In this document: positions 16,201-23,179 of the stretch, piece after piece | How positions within the stretch are numbered: the first letter of the stretch is position 1 | Layout of the letters: each line of letters starts with the position of its first letter | Virus record (IMG/VR): IMGVR_UViG_3300032086_003056 | Coordinates: 1 to 24,347 of that record | DNA length: 24,347 nt | Reading direction: 5' to 3' (one strand) | From: a virus | Notes under the pieces: generated by a model | What the model was told of the DNA's origin: nothing | The model's input: the letters and a program-made list of their open reading frames with translations, nothing else | Databases searched by the model: none | Position numbers and translations under genes: made by a program

Positions 16201-19200
16201 ATTTTGGCAGGTTGTACCATAGTGTCACGTAAAGTTACTGCATCTGGAATAGTATTAGGATCGGCGCCCTCTGACACAATACCAAACTTACCAAAATTAG
16301 AAGTTGAGTTTGTAAGTTTAATATCACTTCCGTCTTTTGAATATATACTAGCTTGGTTATATGTAGATTCAATGTGATCTGCCGTAATTTTTGCACCGTT
16401 AGCAGCAACAATACCGTAGCCCAAGTCGTTTATTTGTTGGAAGTTGCCAACTGTAATACTTCTGCTACCGCCTATTTGTATAAATGTCTCTACATCTACT
16501 GAAGAACTAACGTCACCTACATAACCGGTAGAGTTGTTAGTAGTAGGATCAAGGTATAAAATACATCTGCCTAAATCTTTATCATAGTTACTGATAGCAT
16601 TAATTTGATATCTTACACCGTCTACGTAAAACACACTAGGAACTTGCGGTTCTTTTACCTTTAAACCTTGTATGCCTAATACTGAGCTGTCACCAATTAG
16701 GTCAGTGTCTTCACTTTCAACCCAAAGTGTGAATGCATCTAATGATACCGAGCCTGTAGCATCGGTAAATGTTCCACTGTTGCCACGTATTCTAATAGGT
16801 ATGCTTCCTGCATAAGCATCTGCAAATACACCACCGGCAAAAGTTTTAGTATTTGTGCTTTTGCTTACACTACTAGAATTTGCAATGTAAGGAGACTTTG
16901 TTAATATTTGCCCAACTGGATCTAATACAATACCAAATCCGCCGTGCTCTTGTATTGTGATATTTTCTACAGTTGATGCGTCATTTACAAAAAACACGTC
17001 AAGTTGATCGTTACGTAACGGCGGATTATAATCAATACTGAATACAAAATTTATCTTGTCAATTAAGTCTTGCACAGCACTTATCGAACCTGATTCACCA
17101 GACCCATTACTTAGATTAGGAACCACTTTGTCTGTTACTGTTGAGCTACCTGCTGTGTAACTACTGTCGGTATAGCTAGGTGCACTTGCACTTAATAGTG
17201 AATTGCACAAAGTATATATGTTGTCAATTGCTGCTTCTACTGCTGTTTCTGTTGAGCTATCACCTAGTCTAGAAAGATAATCAGTATCACCCACTTCGTG
17301 ATAAGATCCTTGTATTTCTAAACTTCTTTCTTCGCCGCCTTCTCCTAGGTCGTGTGCTAGTGCATCTACTAATTTATGAAAATCATCTCTGTAAGCAACT
17401 TCGTCGTAAGTTACACTTGAATGATTTGTGTTTAGGAATTGTAACGTTTCTTCTACTATATACTTTGAGTTATCTAGTAATATTTGTTTTGCTGTAGTGT
17501 AAGATCCTGCATTTGTTACAGTTGGTCCAACATTTTTAACACGGTCTGGACGATAAAGATAGTGATATCCAATTTTACCTTTTGCATTACCTTGCTGGTC
17601 ATTTAGTGTAGCACCTTGGGTAGCAGTAGTAATGCCGTCGAAGGCACTGTCTCTATAGAAGTAAGTACTAGCATGTGCACTTTGGGAGACACGCTTACGT
17701 GGTTTGACTAGTGTACGTCTAAACTCATCACCAATGAGCGATGTATTTTGCGGAATTCTAATAGGAAGATCTTCCTCGTAAGTACCACTTTCTACCAGTA
17801 TAGTTACTTGTTTTGCCCTTGTAAGATAACCTACTTCTATTTCTTCGTCTTCTAAGAAATCAATAGGAGCTAACATATTCAAGGAAAATTCTGTTTCTGC
17901 TGGACTTGTTCTATTTGTAAAACTGGTAATCTGTCCTAAAGCGCCACTCTTTTTACCTCTTATGAGTTTACTAGGAAGTGCATCAACATTTGCACTATTA
18001 GTCTGATCTAAATCTGTACCGTCATTTACAACTTTTAGTATATATTTGTTACCATAAACAATGTCTTGCCCACTTTCGGGTCCATTAGTCCATATGTTAA
18101 TAACAAGGTCTTTAAGAGACTCAGCAGCTGATGCTGCACTCAATTCATTATTGTTAACGTGTGTGCCTGACGTGTTTTGTTCGCAGTACTGCTGATATCT
18201 TAATTGTATTTTACCTTTTGTACTGTCATCTATGTAATCGCTAAAACTGCTTGTGTCATATACAGTTGTAAGTGCTGCATCTGTATAAATTTCAAAAGTG
18301 GTAGAAGTTACACTTTTTATGTAGGCAAACTTGCCTTCTAATTGATACATGCCTGGCACTGACGCAAACTTAACCAAGTTTCCGTCGGATAGGTTATGAT
18401 TTGTAGCAGTTGTTACTACACTAGGAGTACTGCCGCTAGACTTTGTGATGGCATCTATTAGTTTTTCATTGTAACCAGTATTTTCAAATATACTTGTATT
18501 AATTAGATTATACAATTGGGTAACAGCAGCACTATTTTCAGTTAAGTGTTTTTTAATTTTTACTCTGTCTGTAATTTCACTGTAAAATTTTTGTGCAAAC
18601 CTCTTTGTAAGAGCATTAGATGTAAGACCTTTATTTAAATCAAATCTTATACTATCTATAAGAGTGCCATAGTCATCTTTGAATTCATGCTGATCAAAAA
18701 CATAGTTCGGATATGTAAATTCAACATATCCTTGTATCTCTGCTACTAGATAATCTTTATTGTTTTTTAGAGCAGTATTTGCATGTGGCATGACCGGACT
18801 GTTAACAGCAAAGCCACTTTTAACCAGTGCATTCACTGTAAAATTTGTATGAGTCACAGTTTGTACGTAAGGGCCTAATGTCTCTTGTGCATAATTTACA
18901 ACTTCGTATGCATGTTCCGCGGCAGCGTTAATAGTTTTGAATGCATATGAAAGACTAGAACCTTCCTTGCCAGCAGGTGCTACAGATTGTGCATCATTGC
19001 CACTTTTACTTACAAATATGACGCTTTGTGCAGAAGAACCGCTGTTATCAACATAGTATTTAGATGCAGCTTGCAAGTCAGTGTTATTCTGTGCTTGTCC
19101 GCTTAGATCGCCGGGATGATCATTTAGGACTAAAGCACCTGTCATTTTATCGCCTTGTCTGCGAACTAGACTTTTTCTAGGAACAGGTTGATCAGACAAC

Positions 19201-20072
19201 CAGAAGCCATCTAAAGCACTGTCATACTTGGAGTCTACTAATTTGTGAGTATCTCCTGCTGCAATTGCAGTTTGGGTAATAACAATTTTGTTGGTATTAT
19301 TTACTGCATCAGATTCTGTTGGATGGAACGATAATTCATTATCATTTACTCTACGTATAAAATAAGTAGTGCCACTTACTAATGCTGGAGATGCAGAAGG
19401 AAGTGTTTCTTCAACAGTGTAAACAAACGCCCGTCCGTTACGCTGAGATGTAAAACCATGACCAGTAACAACAGCATTATTACTAGAATTGTAAGCAGTA
19501 ATTGTAAAAGTATATCCAGATGCATCACTAGGTTCGTCACCTAACGACATGCTAACGCCAGATGGTGCATATCTTTGGTCTGCATGCTTTTGTGTTATAA
19601 CAAGGTCGTCAACTGTATAATTTGTGCTATTTCCTGGCAGAGCATTAAGTGCGTCAGCGGCTGCATCTGAAATTGCAACACCACCAATTGCTAAATTGTT
19701 TGCATTTAGATGCCCGCCTAATGTTGGAGATGTATCGTCAACTATTTCGCCAAATGCAGTTGTAAGAATAATTTTGCCTGGTACAGTTGTTACATCAACA
19801 TTAATTGTATCAGTGCTACTATCGTCTAGTGCATTGTTAGACGCAATAGTAGAAAAAATTACTTCTGTGCCTGTTGCATTTGTTGTAAGTATTTTATTAG
19901 ATTGAAGTGTATCCGGAACATCGCTCATGTTAGTGATGCTAATTTGACCACCTAATCCGAATACTGCATACAGTTCTTGAAAGTTTTCATTTGATTTACG
20001 AAAGCTTTCTCTAATGCTATCTCCGGTTCCGTCGTTACCCTCAATACCAATATCTATTACTTGTCTTGACAT
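13266..20072 (-). CDS. Giant tail-fibre protein (2268 residues)
   Basis: Visible parts in order: the DGTGD module (residues 6-35); DTSPTLGGHLNANN; a TGALVLNDHPG plus KYYVDN fibre block (about 311-345); FVSKSGNDAQ with AFKTINAA (about 352-385), the usual entry to a pectate-lyase-like beta-helix; ESGTYEEDLPIRIPQNTSLIG (about 762-782), a beta-helix rung; GYGIVAANGAKITADHIES (about 1217); a second TGDLDAGNNNIINL with NKAYVD (about 1737); and a C-terminal domain starting ADIAEYYEAD (about 2147) with VAGVVS, GRVPVKV and KGDILVTS, which occurs at the ends of other phage fibres. No enzyme active site is seen. The C-terminal domain may be the receptor tip or a folding domain. GGAGA precedes the ATG. 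Confidence 0.88.
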   Translation of the reverse strand: MSRQVIDIGIEGNDGTGDSIRESFRKSNENFQELYAVFGLGGQISITNMSDVPDTLQSNKILTTNATGTEVIFSTIASNNALDDSSTDTINVDVTTVPGKIILTTAFGEIVDDTSPTLGGHLNANNLAIGGVAISDAAADALNALPGNSTNYTVDDLVITQKHADQRYAPSGVSMSLGDEPSDASGYTFTITAYNSSNNAVVTGHGFTSQRNGRAFVYTVEETLPSASPALVSGTTYFIRRVNDNELSFHPTESDAVNNTNKIVITQTAIAAGDTHKLVDSKYDSALDGFWLSDQPVPRKSLVRRQGDKMTGALVLNDHPGDLSGQAQNNTDLQAASKYYVDNSGSSAQSVIFVSKSGNDAQSVAPAGKEGSSLSYAFKTINAAAEHAYEVVNYAQETLGPYVQTVTHTNFTVNALVKSGFAVNSPVMPHANTALKNNKDYLVAEIQGYVEFTYPNYVFDQHEFKDDYGTLIDSIRFDLNKGLTSNALTKRFAQKFYSEITDRVKIKKHLTENSAAVTQLYNLINTSIFENTGYNEKLIDAITKSSGSTPSVVTTATNHNLSDGNLVKFASVPGMYQLEGKFAYIKSVTSTTFEIYTDAALTTVYDTSSFSDYIDDSTKGKIQLRYQQYCEQNTSGTHVNNNELSAASAAESLKDLVINIWTNGPESGQDIVYGNKYILKVVNDGTDLDQTNSANVDALPSKLIRGKKSGALGQITSFTNRTSPAETEFSLNMLAPIDFLEDEEIEVGYLTRAKQVTILVESGTYEEDLPIRIPQNTSLIGDEFRRTLVKPRKRVSQSAHASTYFYRDSAFDGITTATQGATLNDQQGNAKGKIGYHYLYRPDRVKNVGPTVTNAGSYTTAKQILLDNSKYIVEETLQFLNTNHSSVTYDEVAYRDDFHKLVDALAHDLGEGGEERSLEIQGSYHEVGDTDYLSRLGDSSTETAVEAAIDNIYTLCNSLLSASAPSYTDSSYTAGSSTVTDKVVPNLSNGSGESGSISAVQDLIDKINFVFSIDYNPPLRNDQLDVFFVNDASTVENITIQEHGGFGIVLDPVGQILTKSPYIANSSSVSKSTNTKTFAGGVFADAYAGSIPIRIRGNSGTFTDATGSVSLDAFTLWVESEDTDLIGDSSVLGIQGLKVKEPQVPSVFYVDGVRYQINAISNYDKDLGRCILYLDPTTNNSTGYVGDVSSSVDVETFIQIGGSRSITVGNFQQINDLGYGIVAANGAKITADHIESTYNQASIYSKDGSDIKLTNSTSNFGKFGIVSEGADPNTIPDAVTLRDTMVQPAKIHGTFSAGTSQTTVKIYDVTVAPKAGGILTITGLTDDSTFRTLDYKINSVKVDTATGSPAVISSTVYELTFTADDVSSTNFFGTLQQDLADDTLVEYRDGTQFIFADVASPTTLDPRPNTTFTFTESQDTSYSTTVFSTQDNYSGDLPNTHVKATFDKQFEYIDLQPSIANIAGKGDAQGNTTLAINLITGGSASFPNTTRVVGMLFTWAGRTHRITNYDATPVTHAVITFADTDSNGAALPNIHPSYAGAGLAEPVYTGNVPESIKAGLEKGVDAEITEKTAVVRATSTAFKSVGAGSFNDTNFPNDILGDPVDNSDPTPFTTSPSASKAEVWQRGKGRVFWNSSDQFGVFRVGQFFNIDQATGTTTISGGIGISDAESLGFSLGATINEFSTDDSMSGQSDSAVPTEKAVQSYIDRRLHVNEAGSAIAVSDEIGPGFMALNGAQAMTGDLDAGNNNIINLDPPSNSTDAANKAYVDAQIATKDSLSELNDISISTAATSDLLVYGGSSWEDAAVSGDVTLTRSSANTITSAISAGVIVDADINASAAIAQSKLSLDDATTSTKGIASFDTDHFTVTSGAVTVKANSITKADIEQISTSTVLGRTTAGTGNVEEVSISTILSSGNAILDGDFTTDNTGSKVLTQVAAGSYGLTNLSATTANNSVVKRSATGEVDATAYQIDGNQILDVDGTDTVLKTTAGGVLLRGEGATPTLETGGAVQVGDIANVDNSTFQDASSYSTSTSKLASTWIYTNFLEAATEKGASSMGIGLGAGGGFAESAADTIIAVTNGIVRTVTNDSGLTVSSGDLTVSSGNLTMTSGYVQTTNLTTGGSATAGTVTGNWTLTVGSRFEATYADIAEYYEADHTYEVGTVLVFGGEKEVTGCTEHKSTRVAGVVSNTAAFTMNQDCPGIATCIALVGRVPVKVIGKVEKGDILVTSAVPGYAVVDNDPKVGTILGRAIGIKDDADKGVVEALVGK

Positions 20073-20084
20073 ACTTGTCTCCGA

Positions 20085-20429
20085 TTATTCTTGCATTGCT
20101 TCTATATCAAAGTCTACACTTGTACCACAACCGCATGAAGAAGTTGCATTAGGGTTAGAAATTTTAAACATTTGACCAAAAATTTCAGTTTCGTAATCTA
20201 TTTCAGTGCCAACTAAAAACATAATACTAGTTGGATCTACAACTAATTTTCCGTTATCTGATTCAATTATTTCACTGCCTACTTCAATCTGATCGTTGTT
20301 AATTACATCCCATTTATATTCAAACCCTGCACACCCGCCTCCTTTAATGCTTAAACTAACTGACTTATTATTTGCACTTAATTCGTCAATTTTTTTCTTT
20401 GCATTACTTGTTAAAGACAGAATTGTCAT
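20085..20429 (-). CDS. iscA: A-type iron-sulfur carrier (IscA/ErpA/HesB-like)
   Basis: A 114-residue complete A-type carrier. All three cluster-binding Cys are present: C33 in KGGGCAGFEY, and C99 and C101 in SSCGCGTSVDF. The length and the LVVDPTSIMFLVGTEIDY block are typical. The family takes Fe-S clusters from the scaffold and passes them to target proteins in the cytoplasm. The ATG overlaps the gene upstream by 26 bases, has AGGAATTC as ribosome site and its own late box at 20451-20458. It ends 12 bases before the ATG of the giant fibre gene. HesB-like genes are known in marine T4-like phages; the target here is unknown. Confidence 0.92.
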   Translation of the reverse strand: MTILSLTSNAKKKIDELSANNKSVSLSIKGGGCAGFEYKWDVINNDQIEVGSEIIESDNGKLVVDPTSIMFLVGTEIDYETEIFGQMFKISNPNATSSCGCGTSVDFDIEAMQE

Positions 20430-20721
20430 ACGTAGAATTCCTTGTTACTGTATTTATTTGATTCTTTAAATTGTTTGTACTGCGATTTAATCTTTCAATT
20501 TGTTTTTGCATTTCTTTTATAGCTGTAGTTTGTTCTAAAACTTTTTGTTCTAAAGTTTCAACATAGCGCTGAGACGGCACTGCTTGTTCGCTACCATCTT
20601 CGGCAATTACTGTGTATGAATTCATACCGTGTGCACGCAAACCGCCCATTACCCTGTTGGGATTTTTTGGTTGTGCTAATGATTTACTGCTATACATTGC
20701 ACGTAATAATTGATTAGTCAT
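20404..20721 (-). CDS. Conserved phage protein with C-terminal coiled coil
   Basis: A 105-residue protein. Residues 1-50 are basic and Gly/Asn/Pro-containing (PNRVMGGLRAHGMNSYTVIAE) and include a short beta segment. Residues about 54-92 form a heptad-like helix (LEQKVLEQTTAIKEMQKQIE, then LNRSTNNLKNQI), probably a coiled coil. It is the first gene of the late run that continues with IscA and the giant fibre, and it overlaps iscA by 26 bases. Ribosome site AAAGGA. No function is known to me; a virion assembly or chaperone role is possible. Confidence 0.78.
   Translation of the reverse strand: MTNQLLRAMYSSKSLAQPKNPNRVMGGLRAHGMNSYTVIAEDGSEQAVPSQRYVETLEQKVLEQTTAIKEMQKQIERLNRSTNNLKNQINTVTRNSTYDNSVFNK
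20451..20458 (-). promoter_or_regulatory. Late promoter (AATAAATA) before iscA
   Basis: The minus strand reads AATAAATA inside the 3' part of the coiled-coil gene, 21 bases before the iscA ATG, with AGGAATTC in between. The spacing equals that at 13257 and 6357. It suggests the Fe-S carrier and giant fibre can be transcribed late without the upstream gene. Confidence 0.55.
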
Positions 20722-20745
20722 AGGTAATCCTTTTATTTGATATTG

Positions 20746-20753
20746 TATTTATT
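20746..20753 (-). promoter_or_regulatory. Late promoter (AATAAATA) in the divergent intergenic region
   Basis: The minus strand reads AATAAATA 24 bases before the ATG of the coiled-coil gene, in the 47-base space between it and the divergent metallopeptidase gene. No clear promoter for the plus-strand gene is seen in this space: no good -35/-10 pair and no late box on that strand. Confidence 0.6.
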
Positions 20754-20768
20754 TGCGGTAAATACAGT

Positions 20769-21308
20769 ATGATAAGATTTATAACAGCAATATTAATTGC
20801 TATCTGTATACCGTTATCTTCTTTTGCACGGGATAGAGATGTAGAATTAGCAGAAATGCAAAAGCATATAGACTGGCTTGCAGAAGTCTATCATTTACCT
20901 CACAACGGCCAAGCCCTTCCACTAGTAGTCTATTTGTCGCAAGAGCAAATGAACATTTTCTTTTATGGCGAAGAAAAGTATATAGAAGATAAAAAGAACG
21001 ATAATGTAACTCAGGTAGAGGCTGTGTTTCAACCTACTCCCGGAAGTGGTGTAATATACTTACAAGATGATTTTGATTGGAACAGTATAGAGGATGCAGA
21101 CACAGTAATACACGAACTAGTTCATTATCTGCAACACATAAACAAAACCAAATATTCTTGCAATCTTTTAAAAGAATTAGACGCTTACAAATACCAAAGT
21201 CTGTGGATGTTAGAAAATCCTTCGACTAGGCAAGCACCTACATTTTTAACTGCAATTGCTATACTAGAAACGTGTGCTCAATCTTGGGAACCTCCTACAG
21301 AAGATTAA
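20769..21308 (+). CDS. Secreted HExxH zinc metallopeptidase-like protein
   Basis: A 179-residue protein and the only plus-strand gene of the window. Residues 1-20 (MIRFITAILIAICIPLSSFA) are a signal peptide with probable cleavage after SFA, so it should be exported to the periplasm. The zinc motif is HELVH at H115-E116-H119 in TVIHELVHYLQ. KELDAYKYQ with E136 is a likely third ligand, as in gluzincin-like folds. Two Cys (131 and 168) could pair. The body resembles a family I remember as DUF6647, not checked. It could cut envelope or cell-wall peptide, or host surface protein; no lysis partner is nearby. Its end overlaps the uvsE end by 14 bases. Confidence 0.8.
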   Translation: MIRFITAILIAICIPLSSFARDRDVELAEMQKHIDWLAEVYHLPHNGQALPLVVYLSQEQMNIFFYGEEKYIEDKKNDNVTQVEAVFQPTPGSGVIYLQDDFDWNSIEDADTVIHELVHYLQHINKTKYSCNLLKELDAYKYQSLWMLENPSTRQAPTFLTAIAILETCAQSWEPPTED

Positions 21309-22320
21309 CCAAGCCTTCGACAGCAAGGTTCTTCATTTTGCTCTCGCACATGATGTCTGCATGTTCTAAGAAGGTCAAAGCCCACTGATTGCATGCTGTA
21401 TTTTTGTAGTAGTCACTGTGTGCACGAAGCTTTTGCTTTTTGTAGCCTTGCTCCATAAGCAGTTGCAAATCGGGCAGTGTATTTGTGTCAACAGAGTCTA
21501 TGTATTCTTCGCGGCTTACACTGTAATGAATAGCAGGACGCACACCACGCCAACTGTCGAACACACGTTTTACACGGTCATCGTTGACTTGAATGTATTC
21601 GCCGTCGCTGCGAATGTAGTGATGATGAATATCGAGTACTAGCGCAACATGTTTTTCTAGTTCAAGTGATGCATCAAGACCCCACGAGTTCTCGTCGTTC
21701 TCGATAGTGATACAGTTTCTAGCTTCGGGAGACAATCGTTTAAGTGCGTCTTTGATACCGTCTGGACCTTGCCGACCGGAGATATGTACGTTGCACTTGA
21801 AGTCTTGCCATTGCTTTCCGTAGCCCATCCAACGTGCCATGTTGATGTGATATTCAAACTCGTCAATGCTACGATCTACAATGTCAGGATTGTCACTAGC
21901 AAGTACAGTAAATTGGCCAGGATGCATAGACAAACGCACATCAAGCTCGCGAGCAAGTTCGCCCACTTTAGCAAACTCACGCTCGCAATAAGCAATCACG
22001 TCAGGCTTTTGCCAAAAGTATCGCCAATCTTCTTGAGTGTACACAGGTAAACAATCACTGCCTAGTCGAATCATGCGATACACAGGAGCACGATTGCCCA
22101 CATACCAAATTAGGTTGTAGTAAGATTTGATGTTGTGGACCATAATGTTCCAAAGGCGTTCTTCGGCAACTTCACGAGTTTGCCTGTTGAGCCAGGCAAC
22201 AGTTGTGGACCTAGTATTGAAAGGACGTTGAATTTCTTCAAGCTCTTTCTTTTTAAGCGATTGATCAGAGTGCATGTACTTACATGCGAAACCAATACGT
22301 TGTGTGTTATTGTCAAACAT
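21295..22320 (-). CDS. uvsE: UV-damage endonuclease UvsE (UVDE)
   Basis: A 341-residue TIM-barrel enzyme of the UVDE family. Family segments: RIGFACKYM at the N-terminus, MHPGQFTVLAS (about residues 152-162), NVHISGRQG, NCITIENDENSW (metal-binding Glu), LVLDIHHHY and AIHYSVSRE. These carry the His, Glu and Asp residues that hold the metal ions. The enzyme nicks 5' of pyrimidine dimers and 6-4 photoproducts, a route distinct from T4 DenV. It would protect phage DNA in sunlit water. It overlaps the gene upstream by eight bases and the convergent metallopeptidase gene by 14 bases. Base composition is somewhat richer in G+C than the neighbours to my eye. Confidence 0.93.
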   Translation of the reverse strand: MFDNNTQRIGFACKYMHSDQSLKKKELEEIQRPFNTRSTTVAWLNRQTREVAEERLWNIMVHNIKSYYNLIWYVGNRAPVYRMIRLGSDCLPVYTQEDWRYFWQKPDVIAYCEREFAKVGELARELDVRLSMHPGQFTVLASDNPDIVDRSIDEFEYHINMARWMGYGKQWQDFKCNVHISGRQGPDGIKDALKRLSPEARNCITIENDENSWGLDASLELEKHVALVLDIHHHYIRSDGEYIQVNDDRVKRVFDSWRGVRPAIHYSVSREEYIDSVDTNTLPDLQLLMEQGYKKQKLRAHSDYYKNTACNQWALTFLEHADIMCESKMKNLAVEGLVNLL

Positions 22321-22585
22321 AGCTTGCCATTATTTGCCATTTATTATGATCGAAAATATTATATTTCAACCTGTATAGTGTAGCATCGCTTTTAGATAAA
22401 GTAAAGATAACTTTGAAAGTATCTAAGCCGCCGTCTACACTTACATCCTCAACTACAATGTCCATGTTTACTGAATGTTTCACAAGAAAACCTAAATAAC
22501 CAGCACGATTTTTTAAAGCATTAATTGTTTCTTGAACCTGTGCAGCAGCAAAAGCATAGAACCTAATTTCAATATTATCATTCAT
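22313..22585 (-). CDS. Small hypothetical protein
   Basis: A 90-residue soluble alpha/beta protein starting MNDNIEIRFYAFAAAQVQETINALKNR, then strands around VKHSVNMDIVVEDVSV and TFKVIFTLSKSDATLYRLKY. The strand-helix-strand-strand order could be a small ferredoxin-like fold, but I recognise no family. Its ATG overlaps the TGA of the 62-residue ORF upstream by four bases (ATGA) and its end overlaps uvsE by eight bases, so it is part of the same coupled operon. Confidence 0.75.
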   Translation of the reverse strand: MNDNIEIRFYAFAAAQVQETINALKNRAGYLGFLVKHSVNMDIVVEDVSVDGGLDTFKVIFTLSKSDATLYRLKYNIFDHNKWQIMASYV

Positions 22586-22770
22586 ACAAGTGTATCCTCG
22601 TAACTGTCAAGGCGTCTGTTAGTTACTGTGTACCAAAAACTATCACCTTTTTTCTCAACAGCTTTTAGGCCAGCTTCATCAGCAAGCTCTTTAGTAGAAA
22701 AAACGCCCACTAACTTTTGCCAATAGCCAGCGGGCGGTTTTTTGTAAATTATAGTAACGTAGGTTTGAAT
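22582..22770 (-). CDS. Small protein with apparent non-canonical (ATT/ATA) start
   Basis: A frame with strong coding character fills what would otherwise be a 200-base gap: PPAGYWQKLVGVFSTKELAD, then AGLKAVEKKGDSFWYTVTNR, ending DTLV. Its TGA overlaps the next ATG (ATGA). No ATG, GTG or TTG stands at the expected start. After the TAA of the upstream gene comes TTAGAGG, then GTA TTA ATA ATT, so ATT at 22768-22770 (62 residues) or ATA at 22771-22773 is the best-spaced start. The frame is the same as that of the upstream gene, so TAA readthrough would fuse the two. A GTG start inside (22.7 kb, at VGVF) would lose a third of it. I recognise no family. Confidence 0.55.
   Translation of the reverse strand: MQTYVTIIYKKPPAGYWQKLVGVFSTKELADEAGLKAVEKKGDSFWYTVTNRRLDSYEDTLV
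22698..22743. terminator. Bidirectional rho-independent terminator-like hairpin
   Basis: An eight-pair stem, CGCCCACT (22704-22711) with AGCGGGCG (22729-22736), contains one G-T wobble and a 17-base loop. A run of six A (22698-22703) stands on the left and six T (22738-22743) on the right, so the structure has a U-tract in either direction. It lies inside the 62-residue ORF. On the minus strand it would stop or weaken transcripts coming from the promoter at 23180-23208 before the uvsE genes. Confidence 0.5.
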
Positions 22771-22785
22771 TATTAATACCTCTAA

Positions 22786-23142
22786 TTATGCTGCAATTTT
22801 CTCAGGGAGCATTTGGAAGCCAAAGGTATCGACTACAAAAGCATAATCGTTTTCGTCTACAATAACATCGCCAACGGAGACGGAGGAGAAGCTATCATGT
22901 ACCTCGATATCTCTTATATGGTTATGAGCAAAGTTGCCCTTGTAGAATACATCTTCGAGGTTAGTACCGTCGACGGTCAGTACGTGATCGTAGTAACCAA
23001 GTTCCAAAGCCTTAGTGGCATTAGGAATTACTCGCTTACCGAACATGTAAGACTTAAGGGTGTGCTTACGGACAATTACACCTTCGTTAACCATGTCAAC
23101 TTCAGCGTCGGTGAATCGAATCTGGAGAACTTTGTACTTCAT
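22786..23142 (-). CDS. Conserved small phage protein, unknown function
   Basis: A 118-residue protein from the ATG at 23142 (MKYKVLQIRFTDAEVDMVN). The frame is open to an ATG at 23247, but that start would lie inside the glycosyltransferase gene and upstream of this gene's own promoter, and GAAGAAG precedes 23142. Sequence blocks: EVDMVNEG, LGYYDHVLTVDG, FAHNHIRDIEVHD, VGDVIVDENDYAFVVDTFGF. It is a small beta-rich protein resembling conserved hypothetical genes I associate with T4-like marine phages. It is the first gene after a strong sigma70-type promoter, so it is probably early. Codon use seems richer in G+C than the neighbours. Confidence 0.78.
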   Translation of the reverse strand: MKYKVLQIRFTDAEVDMVNEGVIVRKHTLKSYMFGKRVIPNATKALELGYYDHVLTVDGTNLEDVFYKGNFAHNHIRDIEVHDSFSSVSVGDVIVDENDYAFVVDTFGFQMLPEKIAA

Positions 23143-23179
23143 CGGAGCAACTTCTTCTGTGCTGTTTAAGTTATAATAT

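Noticed and set aside
20722-20768. Plus-strand promoter for the metallopeptidase gene
   Set aside because: Only poor -10-like sequences and no spaced -35 or exact late box on the plus strand were found in the 47-base space.
22813-23169. Plus-strand frame of 118 codons
   Set aside because: Antisense shadow of the 118-residue minus-strand gene, which has its own promoter, a plausible start and coupled neighbours.
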